Notes: a model not told the origin generated them from the letters alone. 64,000 bases of DNA from an uncultured Draconibacterium sp. (GCF_963677565.1 NZ_OY781982.1:186001-250000), one strand, 5' to 3'; shown: positions 44,288 to 53,902, counted from the stretch's first letter. Made by a program: numbers and translations.

Positions 44288-45454
44288 ATGAGAAACACCA
44301 GATTATTAGAAATTACACTGTTGTTGGCGAGTATGTTAACGATTTTGGCCAATGCCATAATTGCACCATCGTTACCGCTAATCAGTGCAACCTTTAGCGA
44401 TGTACCAAAAGTTGAAATATTAACTAAACTGATGCTCACACTTCCGGCACTTACCATTGCAATTGTAGCTCCTTTAGCTGGCCGGTTGCTCGATAAAATC
44501 GGAAGGATCAAGGTATTGTATATTTCACTTTTTATCTATCTGCTTGCCGGAACATCCGGTTTTTGGCTGGCCGATCTGTTCTCAATTATTGTTGGACGTG
44601 TAGTTTTTGGTCTTGGTGTTGCCGGAATTATGACCGTTACAACCACGCTTGTAGGAGACTATTTCGTCGGTGCACGCCGCGAACATTTTATGGGATTGCA
44701 AGGTGCATTTGTAGCTTTGGGCGGACTGATTTTTATTACTGCCGCCGGTGTTCTTTCGGATATCAGCTGGCGCCTGGCATTCTTAATCTATGCCTTTTCT
44801 GCATTTGTTCTCATTTTAGTGCCCTTTGCATTGCACGAACCAAAAGTTGACCACGAAGAAATAAAGACCGCCACGAAAAATGGTCAATCGGTACCATCAT
44901 TAGTTTGGCTGGTTTTTATAAGTGCATTTATTACTACAGTAAGCTTTTACATGATTCCGGTTCAGCTGCCGTTTTTCCTGCAAAAAATGGAAGGAATTAA
45001 TGGTAACAAAATGGGACTGGCGCTTGGCAGCCTTCCTTTTGCACAGGCAATTGCGTCCTTCTTTTACAAAAAAGTGAAAGCCAAATTAGATTTCGTGAGT
45101 ATCTACACGTTGGGGTTTATTCCAATGGCAATCGGTTTTTCAGTTATCGGATTTAGCCAAACCTACTGGCAGGCAATTGCAGGAGTATTAATCACCGGAC
45201 TTGGTGTTGGCCTGCTAATTCCAAATGGTAATTTATGGATGATCAACCTGGTTCCAATTCAGGTGCGGGGAAAATATGTAGGCTTTTTAACGACGGCCAC
45301 ATTTTTAGGTATGTTCTTTTCTCCAATTATTATTCAGCCCGTACAAAATAGGGTTGGTTTAAATTCCAGCTTTGTGGTTTTGGGAATTACACTCGCAGTT
45401 CTTTCAGTGGTATATTTTATTCTTCGCCAGAGGCTGAATCAAATTTCTAATTAA
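44288..45454 (+). CDS. MFS transporter, drug/sugar efflux type
   Basis: A 388-residue inner-membrane transporter with about 12 hydrophobic helices. MFS motif A is visible after helix 2 (GRLLDKIGRIKVLYIS), and a second such loop occurs in the C-terminal half. N-terminal APSLPLISATFSDVPKVE resembles the DHA1-type multidrug and sugar-efflux subfamily. Substrate unknown. A two-helix small protein is encoded 17 bp downstream. Confidence 0.9.
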   Translation: MRNTRLLEITLLLASMLTILANAIIAPSLPLISATFSDVPKVEILTKLMLTLPALTIAIVAPLAGRLLDKIGRIKVLYISLFIYLLAGTSGFWLADLFSIIVGRVVFGLGVAGIMTVTTTLVGDYFVGARREHFMGLQGAFVALGGLIFITAAGVLSDISWRLAFLIYAFSAFVLILVPFALHEPKVDHEEIKTATKNGQSVPSLVWLVFISAFITTVSFYMIPVQLPFFLQKMEGINGNKMGLALGSLPFAQAIASFFYKKVKAKLDFVSIYTLGFIPMAIGFSVIGFSQTYWQAIAGVLITGLGVGLLIPNGNLWMINLVPIQVRGKYVGFLTTATFLGMFFSPIIIQPVQNRVGLNSSFVVLGITLAVLSVVYFILRQRLNQISN

Positions 45455-45471
45455 TCAAAACATTTCAAACA

Positions 45472-45684
45472 ATGAGAAACTTTATCAAACAAGGTATTAT
45501 TGGTGGTTTAATGGGATTTATTATGAGTTTTATAATGAACTATTTAATGACGCCGGTACCTGACACACTGGTACAGCACGCTTTTGGACATGGAATAAGC
45601 GGAGCAATAAGTGGTTTTATGGGAGGATTTATGGGGATTATTGGCTGGATGGCTTTGCAAAAGAAGAAACAAAAAACAGAATAA
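45472..45684 (+). CDS. small two-helix membrane protein, unknown function
   Basis: A 70-residue protein with two hydrophobic segments (about 8-27, FIMSFIMNYLM; and 43-62, GAISGFMGGFMGIIGWMAL), the second rich in Gly repeats that suit helix packing. A basic tail (KKKQK) should face the cytoplasm. It resembles the small DUF2798-like proteins but the match is not secure. It lies 17 bp after the MFS transporter, so it may be an accessory subunit. Confidence 0.65.
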   Translation: MRNFIKQGIIGGLMGFIMSFIMNYLMTPVPDTLVQHAFGHGISGAISGFMGGFMGIIGWMALQKKKQKTE

Positions 45685-45759
45685 GAGTAGAACTTTAACT
45701 TTTATTGTTTTTTGCCTTTAACCCAGGGGAAAATTTTACACCAAATACCACTATTGACT

Positions 45760-46908
45760 TCAACTCCATTTCTCCCGATATTTTTGTGGCGACATGTTAC
45801 AAATATCTTTAAACCAACGGTAGAAACTGGCATTCGAGTTAAATCCACATATTTCGTAAATGGTGCTTAAAACCAATTCCTCATCCGATTCCTTTATCAG
45901 TTTACATGCATATTCAATACGTTTTGAATTGACGTATAAGCTATAACTTTGTTTCAAATACTCGTTAAAATAACGCGAAAGGTACGATCGGTTGGTGCCA
46001 ATATGTCGAGCCAGCTCAGGTAAGGTCAAATCCACATTTAGAAATAGCTTTTTTGTCGACATACATTCTTCCATTTTTTTATCAATATCAACAAATATTT
46101 CGTTAGGTATTGCCGCATTATCTGTGCCGGAATTACTTTCAGGAATATGTAGCTTAATTTCGTTTTGTAAATTTCCGTAATAACCAATAATCCAGAAAAA
46201 TATACTTAACAATGTGTGGCTGATTGCCGGAATTAACCACAAATCTAAGGTTGAATAGCGTTGCACACTAAAATATACAAATGCAGAAATAAGCGTTAAA
46301 AAGAAACTTATTCTAAGCGTTGGAAACCAGGTTATTTCATTCTCATAGGTATTGGAGAAATAACTGTGTAAACGTGCTTTATGTTGTCTTATCTTCCTGT
46401 CGGTTATTGCATAATAGAAAATGGCAGTCACCAAAAATATTTTCCGGAAAACATCGTCCATGTAAAATGCAAACTTTTGAATTCCGGTTGCCCCTTCTTT
46501 AAACACTAACGTTTGATGGAAAAACAGATCACGTTCTGCACCATCCATAAAAATTACAAGTGTTACAAATGCAACTGATGCATTAAAAAAAGGGAATAAC
46601 AAATGTTTTAACCAAAGACCACTGGCAAACTTCTTATTATCAATTAAACTGCTGATGTAAATATAGAACAATGGAAACATCGATAGCGAAACAAATACAG
46701 CCGGCACATATAAAGTTTTAAATAAGTCCATTTCTCCGAAATAGAAAATGCCACTTTCAAAAACAGCCAGCAACGAATCGACAAAAAACAGTATCAAAGG
46801 AAGCTTGAACAACTGCTTTTTTTGAAAAGCACCGATTGAAATATTAATCGTCCAAAACAAAATAATAATCAGAGGAGCTACGTAGAAAAGCAATTTTAAA
46901 TCACTCAT
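45760..46908 (-). CDS. membrane-anchored AraC-family regulator
   Basis: A 382-residue protein: about seven hydrophobic helices in residues 1-240 (for example LLFYVAPLIIILFWTINISI and LPLILFFVDSLLAVF). A cytoplasmic AraC/XylS HTH_18 domain (about 285-382; LTLPELARHIGTNRSYLSRYFNEYL and GFNSNASFYRWFKDICNMSPQKYRE) follows. Bacteroidota encode many such 7TM-AraC regulators; ligands are unknown. It is convergent with the MFS operon. Confidence 0.9.
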   Translation of the reverse strand: MSDLKLLFYVAPLIIILFWTINISIGAFQKKQLFKLPLILFFVDSLLAVFESGIFYFGEMDLFKTLYVPAVFVSLSMFPLFYIYISSLIDNKKFASGLWLKHLLFPFFNASVAFVTLVIFMDGAERDLFFHQTLVFKEGATGIQKFAFYMDDVFRKIFLVTAIFYYAITDRKIRQHKARLHSYFSNTYENEITWFPTLRISFFLTLISAFVYFSVQRYSTLDLWLIPAISHTLLSIFFWIIGYYGNLQNEIKLHIPESNSGTDNAAIPNEIFVDIDKKMEECMSTKKLFLNVDLTLPELARHIGTNRSYLSRYFNEYLKQSYSLYVNSKRIEYACKLIKESDEELVLSTIYEICGFNSNASFYRWFKDICNMSPQKYREKWS

Positions 46909-47293
46909 TTTTCCTTTCTCAAATAGTAAATATTTTAAACGACAACTCTAATTCAATCATTTACAAACCAAATTATTGATAAATTGGAAACAAACTTAGC
47001 AAACATAATTTTATATTTACATGCTTTTTGATTGATACTTTTAGTTATTATCAAATAAATAAACACAAATTAAAATTTTAGTACAATTCATACATCCTTA
47101 TTAATCGAGAATACAAACTGTTTTGATCGAAAAAATCAAACTGAATAAATTGTTCCCGATGTCAGATGGGAATGCTGTGTTTGAATACGTTTTTAATAAC
47201 CATAACAAAATTGTAAACACCGGTATTACGTGCACAATCATAAGCCAAAACAAAAAACCACAAGAAATATTAACTATTCAAAAGAATTACAAA
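46909..47293. other. divergent intergenic region, AraC / lipoprotein
   Basis: 385 very AT-rich bases. A TTG-initiated 57-codon extension of the downstream frame begins at 47123 but has no export character and is rejected as coding. No RNA gene or repeat is recognised. Confidence 0.4.
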
Positions 47294-48694
47294 ATGAAAC
47301 GCTTAATCACTTATTTTTTAATGATGCTGCTTTTTGTAAGTTGTTCGTTGCTGGAAGATGACGACAAAATTGAAAAAAATGCCGCAGCAGAATTTGTATT
47401 AACGGAAGATTCCAATTATCCGGTACTGGGTCTTGAAGAAGACGGAACCTCTTACCTGTTTAGCGACGATTTATCAAATATTTATGTAAGAAAAGAAAAT
47501 GGAGATGAATGGTCGTTAAACCTGAATACCGCAACCGGTAAACCTACTGATTTGTATATGTTAACAGCAAACGGAAATTTCTATGTAACATTTACAAATT
47601 TTAATGGTGATCTTGTTGACCTGTCCATCTCGAAAATAGATAATATTACCAGACTTCCGGGAACTAATCCGTATGAAGGAAATATTACAAACGTGAATGC
47701 AGAAACGCAATACATGCTGGGTGTGAAATTTGAAGGAATTTCTAATGCCGAACCGATTACCGGACTAAAATCAGCAAGCAGCGTGGCAGGTACCTGGGAT
47801 GACTTTTGGCTACCAAATATCAAAAGAACAATTGGGCATGTTACCGCCGGAGTTGGCTGTGGACTAGGTCTTGCCGGAGCAGGTGTAACCTTCGCAGGTT
47901 CAGCCGGCACTGCAACACCGTTCTCGGTAGTAATGGCAACTTATGCCTGCGGCTCATTTGCCTCGGGATTATTAGGTGACATAACCGGAGCAAAACCGTT
48001 TGCTGACATTTCATTTGGTCTTGCTGTTAACGGCGCTACGGTTGACTGTGCAGAAGCAGTTGTAACCCGAAAAGCAGACGACATTGGTGGATGTATAAAC
48101 GACTTGGTTGGGCTGGCCATGGGAATAAGCACTGATGGCGATGGAGTAAAACAAGTTGTGGGCAATCAGATTTCAGCAGATTTAAACAATTTCATTAAAA
48201 CCGGTGGATTAATGGGAAAATGGAAATCAAATGATGATCCGCAAACTGTTACCCAAAGTGCTGGTGGTTATACCATGACAACAACAATTAATCCGTTGGA
48301 AATTGAATTTGCAACCACAATTTGCAATATCCTTATTTCCGGTTCATCTTCAACAACCGGTGCCGATGTTAGCCAGGAACTCGATTTCACTTATGCATTT
48401 AAATACAGTTATCAACTTACCGACAATGCCGAGTATGACCCGAACGAGAAAGGCCTTTTTGCTAATGTACAATTCCAAATTCAAGGTGTTACAATGACCT
48501 CGCAGGGAAGCAGCATGTACTACCCCTGGAATGATTTTAAAAACGCCATGGCAGGAAACAACACTCCACTTCCTGCTGATATTTCTGACATGGAACAATT
48601 TGATTCTTATTACGGACTTTTCCCTGAAGACCAATCGTTAGTAATCGATTTATTTAATGGAGATGAAGATGCTGTTCTTTACAGAGATAAATAG
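47294..48694 (+). CDS. lipoprotein of unknown function with Gly/Ala-rich hydrophobic segment
   Basis: A 466-residue lipoprotein; the ATG at 47294 gives a lipobox (LLFVSC, Cys17) followed by LLEDDDK, an acidic surface-export-like tail. Residues 40-160 look beta-rich (SNIYVRKENGDEWSLNLNTATGK). Residues 180-230 form a long Gly/Ala-rich hydrophobic hairpin-like stretch (TAGVGCGLGLAGAGVTFAG, YACGSFASGLLGDITG), of the kind seen in pore-forming or bacteriocin-like proteins. Four or more cysteines lie in and after it. The C-terminal third (from 320) is again beta-rich. No family is recognised. It is monocistronic. Confidence 0.65.
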   Translation: MKRLITYFLMMLLFVSCSLLEDDDKIEKNAAAEFVLTEDSNYPVLGLEEDGTSYLFSDDLSNIYVRKENGDEWSLNLNTATGKPTDLYMLTANGNFYVTFTNFNGDLVDLSISKIDNITRLPGTNPYEGNITNVNAETQYMLGVKFEGISNAEPITGLKSASSVAGTWDDFWLPNIKRTIGHVTAGVGCGLGLAGAGVTFAGSAGTATPFSVVMATYACGSFASGLLGDITGAKPFADISFGLAVNGATVDCAEAVVTRKADDIGGCINDLVGLAMGISTDGDGVKQVVGNQISADLNNFIKTGGLMGKWKSNDDPQTVTQSAGGYTMTTTINPLEIEFATTICNILISGSSSTTGADVSQELDFTYAFKYSYQLTDNAEYDPNEKGLFANVQFQIQGVTMTSQGSSMYYPWNDFKNAMAGNNTPLPADISDMEQFDSYYGLFPEDQSLVIDLFNGDEDAVLYRDK

Positions 48695-48730
48695 TTTTTT
48701 CGGCTTTGAAGTAAGCCTTATTTAATAAAC

Positions 48731-48792
48731 GTAGAGCTGAACGTAATTGGGCACCACAAACTGTTCTCATTTATAACCGGCTCTACGTTTTT
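48731..48792. terminator. long-loop terminator between convergent genes
   Basis: GTAGAGC (48731-48737) pairs with GCTCTAC (48780-48786), extended by AA/TT on the outside, and is followed by GTTTTT. The 42-nt loop makes it weaker than the other terminators here. Confidence 0.5.
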
Positions 48793-48816
48793 CATAATGA
48801 TCAAAGCAATTTAAGC

Positions 48817-50136
48817 CTATCCCATTTCAATTTTAAGAACCTGTTTGGTGGCAGGGGTTACTTTAAAACGGTTGTCCAGTCGTTGCCCCATTATCCAGAC
48901 GATCTTTTTACCACTGCACAACAACCACGTGTTTTCCTTTTCGTGTAAGGGTATTTTCTGATCGATAAAAAAGTCGCTTACCTTTTTGAAACCGGTCATA
49001 CCCAGTGGTTGAAAATAATCGCCTTGTTGCCATTTTCGCATCAACAGCGGAAATTCCACCTCATCCATATCTATACAGGCAATGTTTGCTTCTTTTATAA
49101 TTGTAAAATCTTTAGCATCTAAACGCTCAATGGAAATATCAAATGGAGCGAACAACTCCATGTCATCCTCTTCGATGTAGTAAACACGGTCTTCATCAGT
49201 TGTTAATTCCTGAATGAATAAAACATCGCGGTCTTTCACCAATCGGTGTGTTTTAGAGAAAAACTGTTTCCCAGAAAGTGTTTCCAGACTTTGATAAACA
49301 GTATCTACCACGCTGGAATTAAATCCAAAACCAGCAAGAATCTCTAACAAAACAGTTTTAGAATGTGGTGAATTTTGCAGCGCCGAAATTGAAATAACCG
49401 ACTGCTCTCTTTCCACTGTCAATACCTCATGGATTTCATTTCCAATGGCAGATTCATATACTTCATAAGCAGCCTTTAGATTATCAACACTGGCCATAAA
49501 GTTCTTTTTGAAGGCCGGATTCAACTCGGAAAATAAAGGCAGAATTTTATGTCGCAAAAAATTTCGTTGGTAAACCACTTCATTGTTCGACGAATCTTCA
49601 CGATAAGGAACATAGTGTTCGGCAGCGTATTTTTCAATGTCTTCGCGACTTGCAAACAACAGCGGACGTAAAAGTTTTCCCTTTTTCTCTTTAATCCCGG
49701 TAAGGCCTTTTATTCCTGTTTTTCGCGACAGGTTCAAAAAGAAAGTCTCGATCAGGTCGTCCTGATGATGGGCTGTTACAATCAAGTCGTATTCATACTC
49801 CTTACGGACGCGCTCAAAAAATCCGTAACGCAATTCGCGCGCTGCCATTTCAATTGAAATGCCTTTTAGAGCTGCGTATTCTTTGGTATCAAAAGTTTCG
49901 AAATGTGCCGGAGTTCCGTGTTGCTCCACCTGCTCATGCACAAAAACCTCATCACCGTCCGATTCTGCATCGCGCAGCCTGAAATTACAATGTGCAATTC
50001 CATACTCGAATCCCGAACGCTCGAATAAATGTAGCAGCACCATGCTATCGATTCCGCCACTAATGGCCAGCAACACTTTTTGCTCCGGCTTAATCAGCTG
50101 CTTTTCCTTGATGTTGATAATAAATTGATCGAACAT
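48817..50136 (-). CDS. tilS: tRNA(Ile)-lysidine synthase
   Basis: A 439-residue cytoplasmic enzyme that attaches lysine to C34 of tRNA-Ile(CAU), changing its codon reading from AUG to AUA. The PP-loop ATP motif is SGGIDS (26-31). The N-terminal ATPase domain includes TAHHQDDLIETFFLNLSRKTGIKGL, and the C-terminal TilS domain includes RKWQQGDYFQPLGMTGFKKVSDFFIDQKIP. Length is normal. The gene is essential in most bacteria. Confidence 0.97.
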   Translation of the reverse strand: MFDQFIINIKEKQLIKPEQKVLLAISGGIDSMVLLHLFERSGFEYGIAHCNFRLRDAESDGDEVFVHEQVEQHGTPAHFETFDTKEYAALKGISIEMAARELRYGFFERVRKEYEYDLIVTAHHQDDLIETFFLNLSRKTGIKGLTGIKEKKGKLLRPLLFASREDIEKYAAEHYVPYREDSSNNEVVYQRNFLRHKILPLFSELNPAFKKNFMASVDNLKAAYEVYESAIGNEIHEVLTVEREQSVISISALQNSPHSKTVLLEILAGFGFNSSVVDTVYQSLETLSGKQFFSKTHRLVKDRDVLFIQELTTDEDRVYYIEEDDMELFAPFDISIERLDAKDFTIIKEANIACIDMDEVEFPLLMRKWQQGDYFQPLGMTGFKKVSDFFIDQKIPLHEKENTWLLCSGKKIVWIMGQRLDNRFKVTPATKQVLKIEMG

Positions 50137-50157
50137 GGACTAATTGTTATCAAACTT

Positions 50158-50218
50158 CGTCATCCTGAACTTGTTTCAGGATCCTTCCTGACAGATTCCG
50201 AAACAAGTTAGGAATGAT
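50158..50218. repeat. REP-like palindromic element, copy 1 (pepT-tilS gap)
   Basis: Two small hairpins (ATCCTGAA-N5-TTCAGGAT, and ATTCCGAA-N5-TTAGGAAT with one mismatch) are themselves arranged head to head, so the whole 61 bp is one large palindrome around a 10-bp centre. A second copy with the same design is at 52352-52422. Confidence 0.85.
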
Positions 50219-50224
50219 ATTATA

Positions 50225-51451
50225 CTACTTTTTGTGCTTGCCTACCGCCTTTGCAATATTCAAGACTACCTCAACCGATTTCAGCATCGATGGAATTGGC
50301 ACAAACTCGAAAGGACCGTGAAAGTTATGACCGCCTGCAAAAATATTTGGACAAGGCAGCCCGTCGTAAGAAAGTCGTGCACCATCGGTACCTCCGCGAA
50401 TAGCTTTAATCTTCGGTTCCACACCGGCATCGAGCATTGCTTTACGCACAATTTCAATAATATATTTCACCGGCTCAACTTTTTCGCGCATGTTGTAATA
50501 CTGATCTGTAATTTCCAACTCAACTATTTCTTTCCCATATTCAAAATTGATCAGTTTTACCACTTCGGTTAACAACTGTTTTTTCTCTTCGAATTTATTT
50601 TTATCGTGGTCACGAATGAAATACAACATCTCTGCTGCTTCAACACCGCCACTCATCGACAACAAATGATAAAATCCTTCATATTTTTCGGTATGTTCCG
50701 GACGTTGTGTTGGCGGTAACATCGCAATAATTTTGTGCGCTACCAGCAAGGCATTAATCATTTTGTTTTTGGCCGCTCCCGGATGTACACTTTGTCCTTT
50801 AATTTTAATGGTTGCACCGGCCGCATTAAAATTCTCATACTCCAACTCACCAATTTCACCACCATCCAGCGTATAGGCAAAATCAGCCCCGAATTTCTTC
50901 ACATCAAAGTAATCGGTTCCCTTGCCAATCTCTTCATCGGGAGTAAAAGCTAGCCGAATTTTTCCATGCTTAACATCCGGAGAATTCAGCAAAATTTCTG
51001 CTGCTGTAACAATCTCAGCAACACCGGCTTTATCATCTGCTCCCAAAAGTGTTGTTCCGTCGGCAGTTATAATATCTTGTCCTTTGTAGTTCAGTATTTC
51101 AGGAAACTGTTTCGGATCGATACAAACATTGTTTTTCAAATAAACCGAACAACCATCGTAATTTTCAATGATTTGTGGCTCTACATTTTCGCCTGAGAAA
51201 TCAGGACTGGTATCAACATGGGCGATAAAACCAACCACCGGACTGTTGCTAATTCCCTTGGCAGGAATGGTAGCTGTAACATATCCATACTTGTCCATTT
51301 CAACCTCACTCAGTCCAATCTCTTTCAATTCCTCTACCAGTTTTTTCATAAAAACCAGTTGTCGGTCGGTACTGGGGTAAGTTTTACTTTTCGGATCGGA
51401 AGTGGTGTATTGTTTCGCGTAATTTATAAATCGTTCTACTACTTTTTCCAT
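50225..51451 (-). CDS. pepT: peptidase T (M20B tripeptide aminopeptidase)
   Basis: A 408-residue cytosolic dizinc aminopeptidase that removes the N-terminal residue of tripeptides. Metal sites are visible in order: HVDTSPDFSGEN, TTLLGADDKAGVAEI, TPDEEIGKG, FAYTLDGGEIGEL and the C-terminal GGHNFHGPFEF. Residues RGGTDGARLSYDGLPCPN bind substrate. Length is normal for PepT. Confidence 0.97.
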   Translation of the reverse strand: MEKVVERFINYAKQYTTSDPKSKTYPSTDRQLVFMKKLVEELKEIGLSEVEMDKYGYVTATIPAKGISNSPVVGFIAHVDTSPDFSGENVEPQIIENYDGCSVYLKNNVCIDPKQFPEILNYKGQDIITADGTTLLGADDKAGVAEIVTAAEILLNSPDVKHGKIRLAFTPDEEIGKGTDYFDVKKFGADFAYTLDGGEIGELEYENFNAAGATIKIKGQSVHPGAAKNKMINALLVAHKIIAMLPPTQRPEHTEKYEGFYHLLSMSGGVEAAEMLYFIRDHDKNKFEEKKQLLTEVVKLINFEYGKEIVELEITDQYYNMREKVEPVKYIIEIVRKAMLDAGVEPKIKAIRGGTDGARLSYDGLPCPNIFAGGHNFHGPFEFVPIPSMLKSVEVVLNIAKAVGKHKK

Positions 51452-51576
51452 TCTCTTGTATGACTTTTTTATATTCTGATTTCAAGGTGATGTGCAAATT
51501 TATATTTTTTACACAGGATAAAAACTGACAAAGCTTTCAAAATAGCATCCAGAATCCAGTATCGAAAATCCGGCAT

Positions 51577-52263
51577 CTAAACGTCATCTGAATTGAAAGC
51601 AAATCCAAGACGTTTGCCAGTTACCATCTTCGAGTGACTGATTTTCTGCCTCATCTGATCGACGGTAGCTATTTTTACCTGGTCGTAAACCGGCATCAAT
51701 GCATCAAACTCAATACTGTACTGGATGGCCGTTTCAACAATCTGACGAATAAATCCGGGAGAAATCGTATCAGTAGCAAAATCCTTAACCAATTCATCTG
51801 ACTGGCGTTTTCCTTCGACGAAAAAATGCTTGTCTTTATTTATGAAAATCCGCGCCACCAAATAACCAAGATCGTTCACTCTATTGTACTTAAAAGAATC
51901 GGCCAGAAAATTATAAATGTTAATCACACCGCAATACGATCGCAGGGAATCTTCCTCAATGTATTTCGTTTTCCACACCGGATGTTTGTCGTCGAACTCG
52001 AATACATTGGAGTGCATACTAAAAATCAAAAGGTCGCCACCTACTTTAAATTCGGCTTCAAATGGTCCGCGATCCTTATACTCGGGCAAAGCATTTACAG
52101 GCAACTTGCCTTTAACTTTTGCCAGGTAATCTTTTTCAAGCTGGTTAAGTACCTTTTTAAGAATGGTAAAAGTTTGCAGGGTATTTTCGTAAACCGTTTG
52201 TTTTACAGTTGATTTTATAACCAGTGCTTCAAGGAATGAAGCTCTCACTTCTTTTTCTGTCAT
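51577..52263 (-). CDS. conserved protein of unknown function
   Basis: A 228-residue soluble protein; the ATG at 52263 (MTEKEVRASFLEALV) is preferred over an upstream TTG. There is no signal peptide. It is mixed alpha/beta with a long N-terminal helix (YENTLQTFTILKKVLNQLEKDYLAKVKGKL) and segments RGPFEAEFKVGGDLLIFSMHSNVFEF and VARIFINKDKHFFVEGKRQ. It looks like a widespread Bacteroidota hypothetical of housekeeping context, between proS and pepT on the same strand. No catalytic motif is apparent. Confidence 0.7.
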   Translation of the reverse strand: MTEKEVRASFLEALVIKSTVKQTVYENTLQTFTILKKVLNQLEKDYLAKVKGKLPVNALPEYKDRGPFEAEFKVGGDLLIFSMHSNVFEFDDKHPVWKTKYIEEDSLRSYCGVINIYNFLADSFKYNRVNDLGYLVARIFINKDKHFFVEGKRQSDELVKDFATDTISPGFIRQIVETAIQYSIEFDALMPVYDQVKIATVDQMRQKISHSKMVTGKRLGFAFNSDDV

Positions 52264-52302
52264 AGCGTACAAATATTAACCATTAAATGTACACAAATAC
52301 TC

Positions 52303-52337
52303 AAAAAAAAGAAAGCAGCCCTTTTTGAGCTGCTTTT
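52303..52337 (-). terminator. terminator downstream of proS
   Basis: On the minus strand AAAGCAGCTC pairs with GGGCTGCTTT across an A-rich loop and is followed by eight T (interrupted by one C). It lies about 90 bp after the proS stop, beyond the palindromic repeat. Confidence 0.88.
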
Positions 52338-52351
52338 ATAAATATCGTTAT

Positions 52352-52422
52352 ACGTCATGCTGAATTTATTTCAGCATCTTATTTTGTACAATTGAGATTC
52401 CGAAACAAGTTCGGAATGACGT
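52352..52422. repeat. REP-like palindromic element, copy 2 (proS 3' side)
   Basis: ACGTCATGCTGAA-N-TTCAGCAT is followed by GATTCCGAA-ACAAG-TTCGGAATGACGT; the ends ACGTCAT/ATGACGT make the 71 bp one large palindrome around a 17-bp centre. It has the same two-hairpin design as 50158-50218, and the GATTCCGAAACAAGTT core is identical in both. Confidence 0.85.
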
Positions 52423-52426
52423 CAAA

Positions 52427-53902
52427 TTAGTAAGCCAATGCAAACAATACCCTGCGTTTTGAAGGTTTGCCTGAGTAAATACAAACTCCTTCCTCTTCCT
52501 CATATTCCAGCGGCATACAACGAATAGTTGCCTTGGTTTCGTTTTTAATGAGGTCTTCAGTTTCCGGAGTTCCATCCCAGTGTGCTGAAATAAAACCGCC
52601 TTTTGTTTTCAACACTTCTTTAAACTCTTCCCAGGTATCAACTTTACGTGTATTTTCAGCTCTGAAATCGTAGGCTTTTTGGAAAATATTTTGCTGAATA
52701 TCCTTCAACAATTTTTCTACGTAATCGTCGATGTTGTCAAGCGAAGTAACTTCTTTTGTCAGGTTGTCGCGACGAGCAACTTCAACAGTACCATTTTCCA
52801 AATCGCGAGGTCCCATTGCCAAACGCACAGGAACACCTTTTAATTCATATTCAGCAAATTTCCATCCGGGTTTACGTGTGTCACGATCATCAAATTTTAC
52901 TGAAATACCTCTGGCTTTTAACTTGGCAATAATCTCATCAACTTTTTCAGTAATGGCAGCCAACTGTTCCTCTTTGCGGTAAATTGGCACAATTACCACC
53001 TGGAAAGGAGCCAGTTTTGGAGGCAGTACCAAACCGTTATCATCAGAGTGCGCCATAATTAACGCTCCCATCAAACGGGTTGAAACACCCCACGATGTCG
53101 CCCAAACGTAATCTTCCTTGCCTTCTTTAGTTGCAAATTTCACATCAAAAGCTTTGGCAAAATTCTGACCAAGGAAATGCGAAGTCCCCGATTGCAAGGC
53201 TTTACCATCCTGCATCAATGCCTCGATAGAATATGTTTCCAGTGCACCGGCAAAACGCTCGTTGGCCGATTTTAAACCTTTTATAACCGGAACGGCCATA
53301 AAATTCTCTGCAAAATTGGCATATACATTAATGATCTTTTCTGTTTCTTCGATTGCTTCTGCTTTTGTAGCGTGAGCCGTATGACCTTCCTGCCACAAAA
53401 ACTCGGCAGTACGCAGGAATAAACGTGTACGCATTTCCCAACGCACAACGTTTGCCCATTGGTTACACAAAATTGGAAGATCGCGGTACGACTGTATCCA
53501 GTTTTTATACGTATTCCAGATTATGGTTTCAGATGTTGGTCGAACAATAAGTTCCTCTTCCAGTTTGGCATCGGGATCGACAACCACGCCGCCATTTTCC
53601 TCATCGTTTTTTAAACGATAATGAGTAACTACTGCACATTCTTTTGCGAAGCCTTCAACGTGATCGGCTTCTTTACTAAAAAAAGATTTTGGTATAAATA
53701 AAGGGAAGTATGCATTAACGTGTCCGGTCTCTTTAAACATTCGGTCGAGCTCGGCCTGCATTTTCTCCCAGATGGCATAGCCATAAGGCTTTATCACCAT
53801 ACACCCTCTAACTGCCGAATTCTCAGCGAGGTCCGCTTTAATTACCAAATCCTGGTACCATTGTGAATAATTCTCGCTGCGCGAGGTCAATTCTTTCGCC
53901 AT
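52427..53902 (-). CDS. proS: prolyl-tRNA synthetase (archaeal/eukaryotic type)
   Basis: A 491-residue class II aminoacyl-tRNA synthetase charging tRNA-Pro. Motif 2 is RWEMRTRLFLRTAEFLWQEGHTAH (around 150), preceded by RPTSETIIWNTY, and an anticodon-binding domain begins near FQVVIVPIY. The short form lacks the INS editing domain between motifs 2 and 3. The C-terminal zinc-like domain ends with ...FALAY. This is the ProS type 3 form usual in Bacteroidota. Confidence 0.97.
   Translation of the reverse strand: MAKELTSRSENYSQWYQDLVIKADLAENSAVRGCMVIKPYGYAIWEKMQAELDRMFKETGHVNAYFPLFIPKSFFSKEADHVEGFAKECAVVTHYRLKNDEENGGVVVDPDAKLEEELIVRPTSETIIWNTYKNWIQSYRDLPILCNQWANVVRWEMRTRLFLRTAEFLWQEGHTAHATKAEAIEETEKIINVYANFAENFMAVPVIKGLKSANERFAGALETYSIEALMQDGKALQSGTSHFLGQNFAKAFDVKFATKEGKEDYVWATSWGVSTRLMGALIMAHSDDNGLVLPPKLAPFQVVIVPIYRKEEQLAAITEKVDEIIAKLKARGISVKFDDRDTRKPGWKFAEYELKGVPVRLAMGPRDLENGTVEVARRDNLTKEVTSLDNIDDYVEKLLKDIQQNIFQKAYDFRAENTRKVDTWEEFKEVLKTKGGFISAHWDGTPETEDLIKNETKATIRCMPLEYEEEEGVCIYSGKPSKRRVLFALAY

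Noticed and set aside
47123..47293. 57-codon extension of the lipoprotein frame
   Set aside because: TTG start and no export features; the lipoprotein signal begins exactly at the ATG 47294.
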